Part shown: piece by piece, positions 1 to 5,829 of the stretch | Numbering within the stretch: the first letter of the stretch is position 1 | How the letters are laid out: the number at the start of each line of letters is the position of its first letter | NCBI GenBank assembly: GCA_900543695.1 | Contig: UQSG01000051.1 | Coordinates: 1-9,487, forward strand | Source of the DNA: an uncultured Clostridium sp. | GTDB lineage: Bacteria > Bacillota > Clostridia > UBA1212 > UBA1255 | Length of the DNA: 9,487 nt | Reading direction: 5' to 3' | The notes under the pieces: model-generated | Database searches by the model: none | Told to the model about the DNA's origin: nothing | The model's input: only the letters and a program-made list of their open reading frames with translations | Position numbers and translations under genes: made by a program

Positions 1-1
1 G

Positions 2-70
2 GTCGGGCGGGAAAATATGCAGAGGGAAATTGACCGATACTGGCCGGCAAGGAGGGAAAAAGAAGGATGA
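2..70 (+). CDS. C-terminal end of an upstream gene (partial)
   Basis: An open frame runs in from the left edge and stops with TGA at 68-70. It encodes 22 residues ending RYWPARREKEG, a charged tail typical of a protein C-terminus. The stop overlaps the start of the next gene as ATGA (67-70), the usual mark of translational coupling, so the two genes are probably in one operon. The AAGGAGGG at 49-56 that serves the next gene lies inside this tail. Too little is visible to name a family, and the reading depends on the overlap rather than on any recognised motif. Confidence 0.55.
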   Translation, partial: VGRENMQREIDRYWPARREKEG

Positions 71-1164
71 AGCAATTTCTCGGTGAACCTAAAATCAACG
101 GAGCGAATGATACCGACGGATGGCTGACCGGGCAGGAAAAATCCGATGTATTGCGGGCCTTTCTGCCCTCTGATGCTATGCGGCGGTACCTTGCCGGTGT
201 GCCGCTCACAAAAAAGCAAATTTCCGGGCTTATTTGCGGCGCACCCGTCCCGCTGACGGATAAGCTGCATTGGATGAAATATTTGGCCGCAAAGGAAAAC
301 CTGTTTCCCGATCGTCCGCCAGAGAGTCTGTCTCTGCGGGAGCAGTCAGCCACCGGCCCGGCAGCGCAGCGGATGGTTGAGGCTTCCTTTTCGTATCAGG
401 CGGAGCAGATAAAGCTGGCTTTAGAGGAGCTGGGAACGAGCGCCGAAGCGGTTTTTCTGCTGATCGAAGCCTGGCACGATGAAGAGATTGACGACCGGAA
501 AATTTCTGCGGGCACGCCGTTTTTCAATGCGGACGATGCCTTGGAATATATCCGGCATGACATGGACAGCGCCGGTGAAGATTACAATAATCTTTGCTGG
601 TACGAGCTTCAAAAATGGAAGCCGTCAACAGACCCGGTGAGCGGAAAAGCCTCCTACGTCCACGGCTATACCTATTATTTTCTCAAAGACCGCGCGTGCT
701 TTTTTGAAAAGCTGGGTAAAGCCAGGGAGTCCTATGTGTTTTTGCCGGAATCCCGGCGGTATTCCGAGGACGGGCAGCATCTGAATCTGCCCATCCCGTT
801 TTGCGCCGGTGATATTGTGCGCGTGGACTGCCGGCCGTTTCAGCCGGAGCGCCCCGCCGTGCTGCTGGAGGTCGGGGACAATACGGACTGCTGCTGTGTG
901 CAGGCGCTTTGCCGCGGCGGAAACGGTACTTGGACGATCGGCGCGCTCAAGCACGGGAACCTGTTTTCAGACAGAGACTGTTTCCTCTCGCCGCTGTACC
1001 GTTTGGAGGCATACCCGAAGCCTCTTCCGGAAAGCGACTGCCTGCTTCAAAATATACAGGATTTTATCGCAGGCGACGAGAAACGCGGCAGGCTTCTTTG
1101 GGAAAGGCTGCGCCGTTTGGACACGCGCACGGATTCTGATATTCAGTTGGTGCTGGCGGACTGA
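67..1164 (+). CDS. Conserved-looking hypothetical protein, 365 aa
   Basis: I do not recognise a family with a known function. The ATG at 67 is preceded by AAGGAGGG (49-56, 10-nt spacing) and overlaps the stop of the preceding gene (ATGA), so start and operon membership are well supported. The protein has no signal peptide or membrane helix and should be cytoplasmic. Residues 1-140 look mainly helical; residues about 195-300 look beta-rich, with a stretch starting IPFCAGDIVRVDCRPF and a cysteine cluster DCCCVQALC about 35 residues later. That C-terminal half resembles a small barrel-like module seen in unannotated clostridial proteins, but this is an impression from memory only. Codon use and G+C match the GC-richer genes of the window. 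It could be part of a larger operon that starts left of the window. Confidence is high that it is a real gene and low on any role. Confidence 0.85.
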   Translation: MKQFLGEPKINGANDTDGWLTGQEKSDVLRAFLPSDAMRRYLAGVPLTKKQISGLICGAPVPLTDKLHWMKYLAAKENLFPDRPPESLSLREQSATGPAAQRMVEASFSYQAEQIKLALEELGTSAEAVFLLIEAWHDEEIDDRKISAGTPFFNADDALEYIRHDMDSAGEDYNNLCWYELQKWKPSTDPVSGKASYVHGYTYYFLKDRACFFEKLGKARESYVFLPESRRYSEDGQHLNLPIPFCAGDIVRVDCRPFQPERPAVLLEVGDNTDCCCVQALCRGGNGTWTIGALKHGNLFSDRDCFLSPLYRLEAYPKPLPESDCLLQNIQDFIAGDEKRGRLLWERLRRLDTRTDSDIQLVLAD

Positions 1165-1396
1165 GTCACTGTGTACCGAGCTTACAGCCAAACGCAGCAG
1201 CCCGATATATATGGGTATTAGGGCAGCGCCCTAACGGGAAACACTGTTTTACGGCTGTGGGAGTACAAACAGCCTGCTCGCTACACGGATACAGAAAACC
1301 GGAGAAAGCGGTTTTGCGGGCCATTCGTCTCATTTATGGCGCCAGCAGAAGGCGGTAATCGGCTATCTAAAAAACGAAATCGTTTTACTTATTATG
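1165..1396. other. Non-coding stretch with serial stem-loops
   Basis: No convincing gene is present between the two convergent genes. Three hairpins lie close together: 1218-1234 (perfect 7-bp stem TTAGGGC/GCCCTAA, 3-nt loop), 1244-1272 (CTGTTT/AAACAG, plus 3 more pairs after a one-base bulge) and 1295-1315 (AAAACCG/CGGTTTT, 7-nt loop). A fourth lies at 1371-1386 (AAAACG/CGTTTT with loop AAAT). Frames through the region are broken by stops. It may be a structured 3' untranslated region, an unannotated small RNA, or decayed coding DNA. The sequence alone cannot separate these. Confidence 0.4.
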
Positions 1397-1441
1397 AACA
1401 GCCCATCGGAATTCCTGTCCGGAAATCCAATGGGCTGTTTT
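1397..1441 (+). terminator. Intrinsic terminator between convergent genes
   Basis: A perfect 10-bp stem, AACAGCCCAT at 1397-1406 and ATGGGCTGTT at 1430-1439, closes a 23-nt loop that contains GGAATTCC and a smaller CGGA/TCCG pairing. On the + strand it ends in TTTTCC, giving a short U tract. On the - strand the tract is weaker (GTTCATAATAAG). It lies 28-72 nt past the stop of the - strand FtsH-like gene and about 230 nt past the + strand gene, so it probably serves both or ends a transcript covering the hairpin region. Confidence 0.7.
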
Positions 1442-1468
1442 CCTTCACGCCGACGAGTTTATAGTGAT

Positions 1469-2749
1469 TTATACCGCCACCTCGGTAATGGTTGTGCTTT
1501 CCGTCAAAGCGCGGATATCAGAATAGAGAAGCGTTTCTTTTTCAATCAGAGCCGCAGCAACCCTCTCAAGAAATTCTCTGTTTTTCAGAAGAATGTCTTT
1601 GGCAATCCGCATATACCGCTCGAGTTCCGCATGAGTCACGGCCTCGCTGCGAGAGTTCATATTCTCGGAAATTACGGGAAAATTTCGTGTTGAAACATCA
1701 ATCATTCCGAATCCAAGAGTAGCGTTCTCTGAAATACCGTCCCTGATATAATTGCAAGCCCGATTGATATCGCTCCGGCAGCCGCTTGCGACGGTATCAC
1801 AATAGTAGAGTTCAACAGCGGCCTTTCCCGCAAGAGATACAAGAACATAATAAGGTCTTCTGGAAAGCTCCTTGCACCGGTGAATAAATCCTCCCGTAGA
1901 ATCCCTGCCGGTAGAACGCAGAGAGGCAAGTCCTACACTTCCCGGGCAAAGAACTTCCGAAACGACAAGATGACCGGCTTCGTGAAGTGCGGTTTTTTTT
2001 ATGTCTTCTGCGGAAGCTTTTGTATAGTTGTCCGGTGAGTCATAAATCATTCTTAAAACGGATTTTACAAGGTCTTCCATTTCAATATCGGTCTTTCTTT
2101 TATAGGCGGCGCTGATTGCCGCCTCATTAAGAATTGTTTCAAGCTCGGCACAGGAGCTATAGCTGATCATCTTTGAAAGATCTTCCATATTAACATTTTT
2201 CGAAACTTTCTTGTCGGAAAGATAATGCGCAATGATTTTATTGGCATCCTTGTCAGTGGGACACTTTACTTCGATTTTTCTGTCAAAGCGTCCTGAGCGC
2301 ACAAGAGATCCGGGGAGTTTCCGCATTTCATTTGCTGTTGCAAGGACAAACACATCGCAGTTTTTTACCTCGTCAATACCTGACTGAACCGCTACATATT
2401 CTTCTGCGTCACGGTGATCGCTGTCCTCGTTGGCAAACTTGTCCATGTCATCAAGAAAAATAACGCAAGGCGTGTTTTCCTTAGCCCTGTGAAATGTGTC
2501 GGTAATCTCACCGATAAAATCATCGTCGCCTTTATTTCTTCGAACAATGTAGGCCTTAAGCCCGCTTTCTTCAATAAAGCTCTTTGCCATCAGGGTCTTT
2601 CCAAGTCCCGGCTCACCGTATAACAAAATACCCTGCGGCAGCCTGGCTCCCAATTCTTCGTAAATTTCTCTGTTGTGAATCATATCGCAGATCTGCAACA
2701 GCTCGTTTTTAATTGCTTCATAACCGATTACCTTGTCCAATGCGCTCAT
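1469..2749 (-). CDS. Soluble FtsH-like AAA+ ATPase / M41-type zinc metallopeptidase
   Basis: Translation probably starts at the ATG at 2749, not at the upstream in-frame TTG (2788): GGAGGA at 2761-2756 sits 6-7 nt before it, giving 426 aa. Domains by residue: AAA+ module 1-230 with Walker A GEPGLGKT (45-52), pore-loop-like DFIGE (77-81), Walker B VIFLDD (96-101), sensor-1 Asn in ATAN, and LVRSGRFDR (149-157) supplying the two arginines of the second region of homology; then an M41-like peptidase with HEAGH (256-260) and a likely third zinc ligand Asp327 in CRSDINRA. Known FtsH is a membrane-anchored hexameric ATP-dependent protease of about 600-650 aa; this protein lacks the N-terminal membrane helices and intermembrane domain and should be cytosolic. 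The second acidic residue of Walker B is Asp rather than Glu, which may slow ATP hydrolysis. It appears monocistronic with its own promoter. By eye its G+C is lower than its neighbours, so acquisition by transfer is possible. Confidence 0.88.
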   Translation of the reverse strand: MSALDKVIGYEAIKNELLQICDMIHNREIYEELGARLPQGILLYGEPGLGKTLMAKSFIEESGLKAYIVRRNKGDDDFIGEITDTFHRAKENTPCVIFLDDMDKFANEDSDHRDAEEYVAVQSGIDEVKNCDVFVLATANEMRKLPGSLVRSGRFDRKIEVKCPTDKDANKIIAHYLSDKKVSKNVNMEDLSKMISYSSCAELETILNEAAISAAYKRKTDIEMEDLVKSVLRMIYDSPDNYTKASAEDIKKTALHEAGHLVVSEVLCPGSVGLASLRSTGRDSTGGFIHRCKELSRRPYYVLVSLAGKAAVELYYCDTVASGCRSDINRACNYIRDGISENATLGFGMIDVSTRNFPVISENMNSRSEAVTHAELERYMRIAKDILLKNREFLERVAAALIEKETLLYSDIRALTESTTITEVAV

Positions 2750-2755
2750 ACTCAT

Positions 2756-2761
2756 TCCTCC
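2756..2761 (-). promoter_or_regulatory. Shine-Dalgarno that decides the start of the FtsH-like gene
   Basis: On the - strand GGAGGA is followed by ATGAGTATG. The first ATG is adjacent to the motif and too close for initiation; the second, at 2749, has ideal spacing. The frame stays open further upstream to a TTG at 2788, but that codon has no ribosome binding site of its own. Confidence 0.75.
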
Positions 2762-2836
2762 AAATGATTTTCGGTTTCTTTTAAACAATAATGTACAACA
2801 TGTAATTTTTTAAGACGCCTTTATCATGTTTTCTTG

Positions 2837-2865
2837 AGTATAACAGGCAGTTTCTGAAAATACAA
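2837..2865 (-). promoter_or_regulatory. Probable sigma-70/A promoter of the FtsH-like gene
   Basis: Read on the - strand: TTGTAT (2865-2860), a 17-nt spacer, then TATACT (2842-2837) preceded by TGT, an extended -10. The -10 matches consensus at 5 of 6 positions and the -35 at 3 of 6. Transcription would begin near 2830, leaving about 80 nt of leader before the start codon. No promoter as good was seen elsewhere in the gap. Confidence 0.5.
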
Positions 2866-2927
2866 ATAAAACGGACTTTTATAGAAATTTTATTAGCCGC
2901 TGCGTTGTTTATCGTTTTTATGTTATT

Positions 2928-2944
2928 CCTTACTAACAGTAAGG
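2928..2944. repeat. 17-bp perfect inverted repeat (possible operator)
   Basis: CCTTACTAACAGTAAGG is a 7-bp perfect dyad around a 3-nt centre. It lies about 65-80 bp upstream of the -35 element of the FtsH-like gene in an AT-rich gap and is not followed by a T tract, so it fits a binding site for a dimeric regulator better than a terminator. No regulator is assigned. Confidence 0.35.
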
Positions 2945-2987
2945 CTAAAAACCTCCGGAATATCAATAGTTTTTACTTATAATCCGT

Positions 2988-3008
2988 AAAAATCTTTTGC
3001 GGCAAAAG
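2988..3008 (-). terminator. Weak intrinsic terminator after pdxR-like gene
   Basis: On the - strand CTTTTG-CCG-CAAAAG forms a 6-bp stem with a 3-nt loop, followed directly by ATTTTT. It starts 44 nt after the stop codon at 3053. A second, imperfect pairing just before it (GAAC/GTTC with GTCT/AGAC inside) also ends in TTCTTTT. The stems are AT-rich, so termination may be partial. Confidence 0.45.
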
Positions 3009-3052
3009 AACATTGTCTGTGCAAAGACGGAGCCGTTCTATTTTATCATTCG

Positions 3053-4171
3053 TCAACATTCACAGCTTTGCTTTTCGGATAATAATTCCTTACGCTTCGC
3101 CCGTCTCACGCGATGAATATGCCTCTCAAAATCCCCGCATGAGATGAGCTCCGCCAATACGAGCTGCTCGAATGTCGGCACCGTGCAGGAGTAAAATCCG
3201 AGTTTTTCCGTGAATTGTTTTATAAGGCGCTTTGGCAGAACCATATATCCCACGCGCAAAGACGGCGAGATCGTTTTTGAAAAGGTGTTCAGATAAATCA
3301 CGTTGTCGGCTTCAGACAGTGAAAACAACGTTTCCTCCGGTTTGCTGGAAACCGAAAATTCCGATTCAAAGTCATCCTCAATGAGGAAGCGATCCGCCTG
3401 CTGTGCCCAGCGAATGTATTCATATTTTTTTGATGCCGATGCGGTGATTCCGGAGGGAAAGCTTCTGTACGGAGAGATATGCAAAACGCTTGCTTTTGTT
3501 TTTGCAAGCGCGGAATTCTCTATTCCGTCCGCTCCAAGCGGAAGAAATTCATACGCCACGCCTTCCGCGTTGTATACCTGTTCGATTTTTTCATAGGAAG
3601 GGGATTCCAGCGCAAAAATTTTCTCACGGCCTAAAACACCTACAATCAGGCCGTACAGATATTCCGCGCCGGAGCCGACGACGATCTGCTCGAAGCCGAC
3701 ATAAATTCTGCGGTTGCGAGCGAGATATTGCCGGATTGCATCGCGAAGCTCCGGGCAGCCCGGATTTGGAGACTTGTCAAGAATTCTTGTCCCGTAATCG
3801 TTCATAACGCGGCGCATCGTCTTGGTCAGGACGGAAAAAGGAAATTCAAATGATGAATGATGCGCGCTGTGCGGACTATGGGGCGTTTGGTAAGAAACCG
3901 GTTTTTCAAAGGAGGCGGAAAACCCGTCCGACGGACGAAAAATAATAAAGAATCCGCTGCGCTGACGCGCTTCAACATACCCTTCCTCACAAAGCAATGC
4001 ATACGCGTGTTCTATTGTGATCGTGCTGACCCCTGCTTCTGCGGCCATGATTCTCTTGGAAGGGAGTTTGCTCCCAAAAGCATAGACGCCCTGGACAATG
4101 GCCTTTTTGATCTGATTGTACAGTTGGATATATGCGGGGATTTTTGATTTGTTTTCAATGATGCAGTTCAT
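3053..4171 (-). CDS. pdxR: MocR/PdxR-type regulator (GntR-HTH fused to aminotransferase-like domain), C-terminally short
   Basis: This is a GntR-type winged helix (residues about 10-75, including LPSKRIMAAEAGVSTITIEHAY) linked to a fold-type I aminotransferase-like domain (from about 108). The effector domain keeps the PLP residues: EDDFESEF with the pyridine-binding Asp266/267, and NTFSKTISPSLRVGY with Lys299 as the likely Schiff-base lysine. PdxR proteins of Firmicutes and Actinobacteria sense PLP and control pdxS-pdxT; the divergent arrangement here strongly supports that job. The protein has 372 residues against about 450-480 for typical members. It stops at KELLSEKQSCEC where others continue into the small C-terminal subdomain, and reading on in the other frames recovers no such domain. 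The start ATG at 4171 has an in-frame stop three codons upstream; the nearest GGAG (4191-4188) is 16 nt away, so initiation may be weak. The symbol rests on context and domain order. Confidence 0.85.
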   Translation of the reverse strand: MNCIIENKSKIPAYIQLYNQIKKAIVQGVYAFGSKLPSKRIMAAEAGVSTITIEHAYALLCEEGYVEARQRSGFFIIFRPSDGFSASFEKPVSYQTPHSPHSAHHSSFEFPFSVLTKTMRRVMNDYGTRILDKSPNPGCPELRDAIRQYLARNRRIYVGFEQIVVGSGAEYLYGLIVGVLGREKIFALESPSYEKIEQVYNAEGVAYEFLPLGADGIENSALAKTKASVLHISPYRSFPSGITASASKKYEYIRWAQQADRFLIEDDFESEFSVSSKPEETLFSLSEADNVIYLNTFSKTISPSLRVGYMVLPKRLIKQFTEKLGFYSCTVPTFEQLVLAELISCGDFERHIHRVRRAKRKELLSEKQSCEC

Positions 4172-4201
4172 CTGGTTATATATAATACTCCTTTTTTGGA
4201 T

Positions 4202-4230
4202 ATTTTAATATGTTCAAAAGGATTGTACAA
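4202..4230 (-). promoter_or_regulatory. Possible pdxR promoter
   Basis: On the - strand TTGTAC (4230-4225), 17 nt, TAAAAT (4207-4202). The -10 matches 5 of 6 and the -35 3 of 6. A start near 4196 would leave about 25 nt of leader. It overlaps the probable pdxS promoter, so the two could compete. Confidence 0.35.
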
Positions 4231-4231
4231 T
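4226..4231 (+). promoter_or_regulatory. Probable -10 of the pdxS promoter
   Basis: TACAAT preceded by TG lies 33 nt before the pdxS start codon. No good -35 is found 16-18 nt upstream (the area reads TTTTAA), as expected for a promoter that needs an activator such as PdxR. Confidence 0.45.
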
Positions 4232-4264
4232 ACTTTTATTCACAAATCAAGGAGGATCACTAAA

Positions 4265-5140
4265 ATGGCAGAAAACAGATATGAATTAAATAAAAACCTG
4301 GCTCAGATGCTAAAGGGCGGCGTGATCATGGATGTAACCACCCCGGAGCAGGCGAGAATCGCAGAGTCGGCAGGCGCCTGCGCCGTCATGGCGCTTGAAA
4401 AAATCCCTGCCGACATACGCGCGGCCGGCGGCGTTTCACGCATGAGCGATCCCAAAATGATCCGGGGGATTCAAAACGCGGTATCGATCCCTGTTATGGC
4501 AAAATGCCGCATTGGCCATTTTGCGGAAGCGCAGATTTTGCAGGCAATTGAGATTGACTATATCGATGAATCAGAGGTGCTCTCGCCGGCGGACGACAAA
4601 TATCATATTGACAAGACGAAGTTTGACGTACCGTTTGTCTGCGGTGCAAGGGATCTTGGCGAAGCGCTCCGCCGCATTAACGAGGGCGCCTCTATGATCC
4701 GGACGAAGGGCGAACCCGGTACGGGCGACATTGTGCAGGCGGTAAGGCATATGAGGAGGATGCAGGCCGAAATCCGCCGCATCAGCGCGATGGCAGACGA
4801 TGAGCTGTTCGACATGGCAAAGCAGCTCCAGGTTCCTTACGATCTCGTACTGTATGTCCATGAACACAAAAAGCTTCCCGTGGTAAACTTCGCCGCAGGC
4901 GGCGTGGCGACGCCGGCAGACGCGGCGCTTATGATGCAGCTTGGCGCAGAAGGGGTATTTGTCGGCTCCGGCATTTTTAAGTCAGGCAACCCGGAAAAGA
5001 GAGCGGCTGCGATCGTGAAAGCGGTCACTAATTTTACGGATGCCAAAATGCTGGCGGAATTATCTGAAGATTTGGGCGAAGCGATGGTCGGCATAAATGA
5101 GCAGGAAATTGAGCTGCTGATGGCGGAAAGGGGAAAATAA
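4265..5140 (+). CDS. pdxS: Pyridoxal 5'-phosphate synthase, synthase subunit PdxS
   Basis: PdxS is a (beta/alpha)8-barrel enzyme that condenses ribose 5-phosphate, glyceraldehyde 3-phosphate and ammonia into PLP in the DXP-independent vitamin B6 pathway; it assembles as a cytoplasmic dodecamer and receives ammonia from PdxT. The protein is 291 aa, the normal family length, and collinear with it throughout. Catalytic residues are visible: Asp23 in GGVIMDVTTPEQA, Lys80 in PVMAKCRIGHF (first imine) and Lys148 in MIRTKGEPGTGD (second imine), plus the ALEKIPADIR and NFAAGGVATPADAAL motifs. The start is the ATG at 4265 with AAGGAGG at 4249-4255; the frame runs open further upstream, but that extension crosses the promoter and does not resemble the family. 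pdxT follows after 3 nt, so the two are co-transcribed. Confidence 0.98.
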   Translation: MAENRYELNKNLAQMLKGGVIMDVTTPEQARIAESAGACAVMALEKIPADIRAAGGVSRMSDPKMIRGIQNAVSIPVMAKCRIGHFAEAQILQAIEIDYIDESEVLSPADDKYHIDKTKFDVPFVCGARDLGEALRRINEGASMIRTKGEPGTGDIVQAVRHMRRMQAEIRRISAMADDELFDMAKQLQVPYDLVLYVHEHKKLPVVNFAAGGVATPADAALMMQLGAEGVFVGSGIFKSGNPEKRAAAIVKAVTNFTDAKMLAELSEDLGEAMVGINEQEIELLMAERGK

Positions 5141-5143
5141 GCG

Positions 5144-5734
5144 ATGCGGATCGCTGTGCTTGCACTGCAGGGAGCTTTTATAGAGCATGAGCAGATGCTG
5201 TCGCGGCTCGGAGTTTCTTCTGTTGAAATCCGTCAAAAAAAAGATCTGGAACAGTCCTTTGACGGGATGATTATTCCCGGCGGAGAAAGCACCGTGCAGG
5301 GAAAACTAATGCGGGAGCTCGGGCTTTATGAACCGCTGAAAAATCGCATCACTGCAGGGCTTCCTGTGTTTGGCACCTGCGCCGGGCTGTTATTGCTTGC
5401 CGCAAAAATACAAAATGATGCCCGGCTGCATTTTGCCACAATGAATATAACGGCAGTGCGAAACGCTTATGGACGGCAGCTTGGCAGCTTTTACACAGAA
5501 GCGAACTTCGAAGGCATCGGCAAAATTCCCATGACATTTATCCGCGCGCCTTACATTCAGGAGGTGTCTGGCGATGCGCGGCCTCTGGCGGTCGTTCATG
5601 ATCATATTGTTGCTGCGCGTCAGGGAGGCCAGCTTGTAACTGCGTTTCACCCGGAGCTTAATAACGACTTATCTGTCCATCAGTTTTTTATTGATATGAT
5701 AAAACAGAATTCTGAATTTGCCGCGGAGAAATGA
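5144..5734 (+). CDS. pdxT: Pyridoxal 5'-phosphate synthase, glutaminase subunit PdxT
   Basis: PdxT is a class I glutamine amidotransferase that hydrolyses glutamine and channels the ammonia to PdxS. The 196-aa length is normal. Visible motifs: VLALQGAFIEHE at the N-terminus, PGGEST (45-50) of the oxyanion-hole region, the nucleophile Cys79 in FGTCAGLLLL, and the His169/Glu171 partners in TAFHPEL. All three members of the catalytic triad are present, so the subunit should be active. The ATG follows the pdxS stop by 3 nt; the GGAAAGGGG in the last pdxS codons serves as its ribosome binding site. It is the last gene of the unit and meets a convergent gene 95 bp further on. Confidence 0.97.
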   Translation: MRIAVLALQGAFIEHEQMLSRLGVSSVEIRQKKDLEQSFDGMIIPGGESTVQGKLMRELGLYEPLKNRITAGLPVFGTCAGLLLLAAKIQNDARLHFATMNITAVRNAYGRQLGSFYTEANFEGIGKIPMTFIRAPYIQEVSGDARPLAVVHDHIVAARQGGQLVTAFHPELNNDLSVHQFFIDMIKQNSEFAAEK

Positions 5735-5778
5735 TTCTCTTTCCATAAAACCAGAGATCGCTCTTTTCGGCGCCGCGA

Positions 5779-5820
5779 CCGGGATCTGCAGGCCGGGCTC
5801 TTTTGTATTGTTTTTTCTTT
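5779..5820 (+). terminator. Possible weak terminator after pdxT
   Basis: A short CCGG/CCGG pairing (5779-5782 with 5793-5796) in a GC-rich block is followed by CTCTTTT and then a T-rich stretch with six consecutive Ts (5811-5816). The stem is short and the tract interrupted, so this is only a candidate. No better + strand hairpin was found in the 95-bp convergent gap. Confidence 0.3.
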
Positions 5821-5829
5821 TTCACATAC

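Larger units (their letters stand above)
4172..4264. promoter_or_regulatory. Divergent pdxR / pdxST control region
   Basis: This 93-bp gap must hold both promoters and the regulator site. It contains a direct repeat TATAATACT (4181-4189) and TACAATACT (4226-4234), 8 of 9 identical and exactly 45 bp apart. It also contains palindromes TTATATATAA (4176-4185) and ATTGTACAAT (4222-4231), and a smaller dyad ATATT/AATAT (4200-4211). Known PdxR proteins bind direct repeats between the divergent genes. The 45-bp pair is a candidate for that site, but this is inference. Confidence 0.55.

Noticed and set aside
809..1234. 141-codon + strand frame overlapping the hypothetical gene
   Set aside because: Arg/Cys/Trp-rich translation typical of a shifted frame; the 67-1164 frame has the ribosome site and balanced composition.
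2750..2788. N-terminal extension of the FtsH-like protein to a TTG at 2788
   Set aside because: The extension would translate through the GGAGG that serves the ATG at 2749 and adds only MFKRNRKSFGG-type basic residues, not a membrane helix.
2781..2966. 61-codon - strand frame upstream of the FtsH-like gene
   Set aside because: TTG start without a ribosome site, Asn/Ile/Lys-rich AT-driven translation, overlaps the promoter and the next gene. The GGAGG at 2957-2953 has no start codon at a usable distance.
4196..4264. N-terminal extension of PdxS to 4196
   Set aside because: It crosses the promoter and ribosome site and does not match PdxS proteins, which begin about where the ATG at 4265 lies.
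5143..5160. Riboswitch or attenuator between pdxS and pdxT or before pdxS
   Set aside because: The pdxS-pdxT gap is 3 nt, and the pdxS leader is only about 25-30 nt from the predicted start, with no stem-loop of note.
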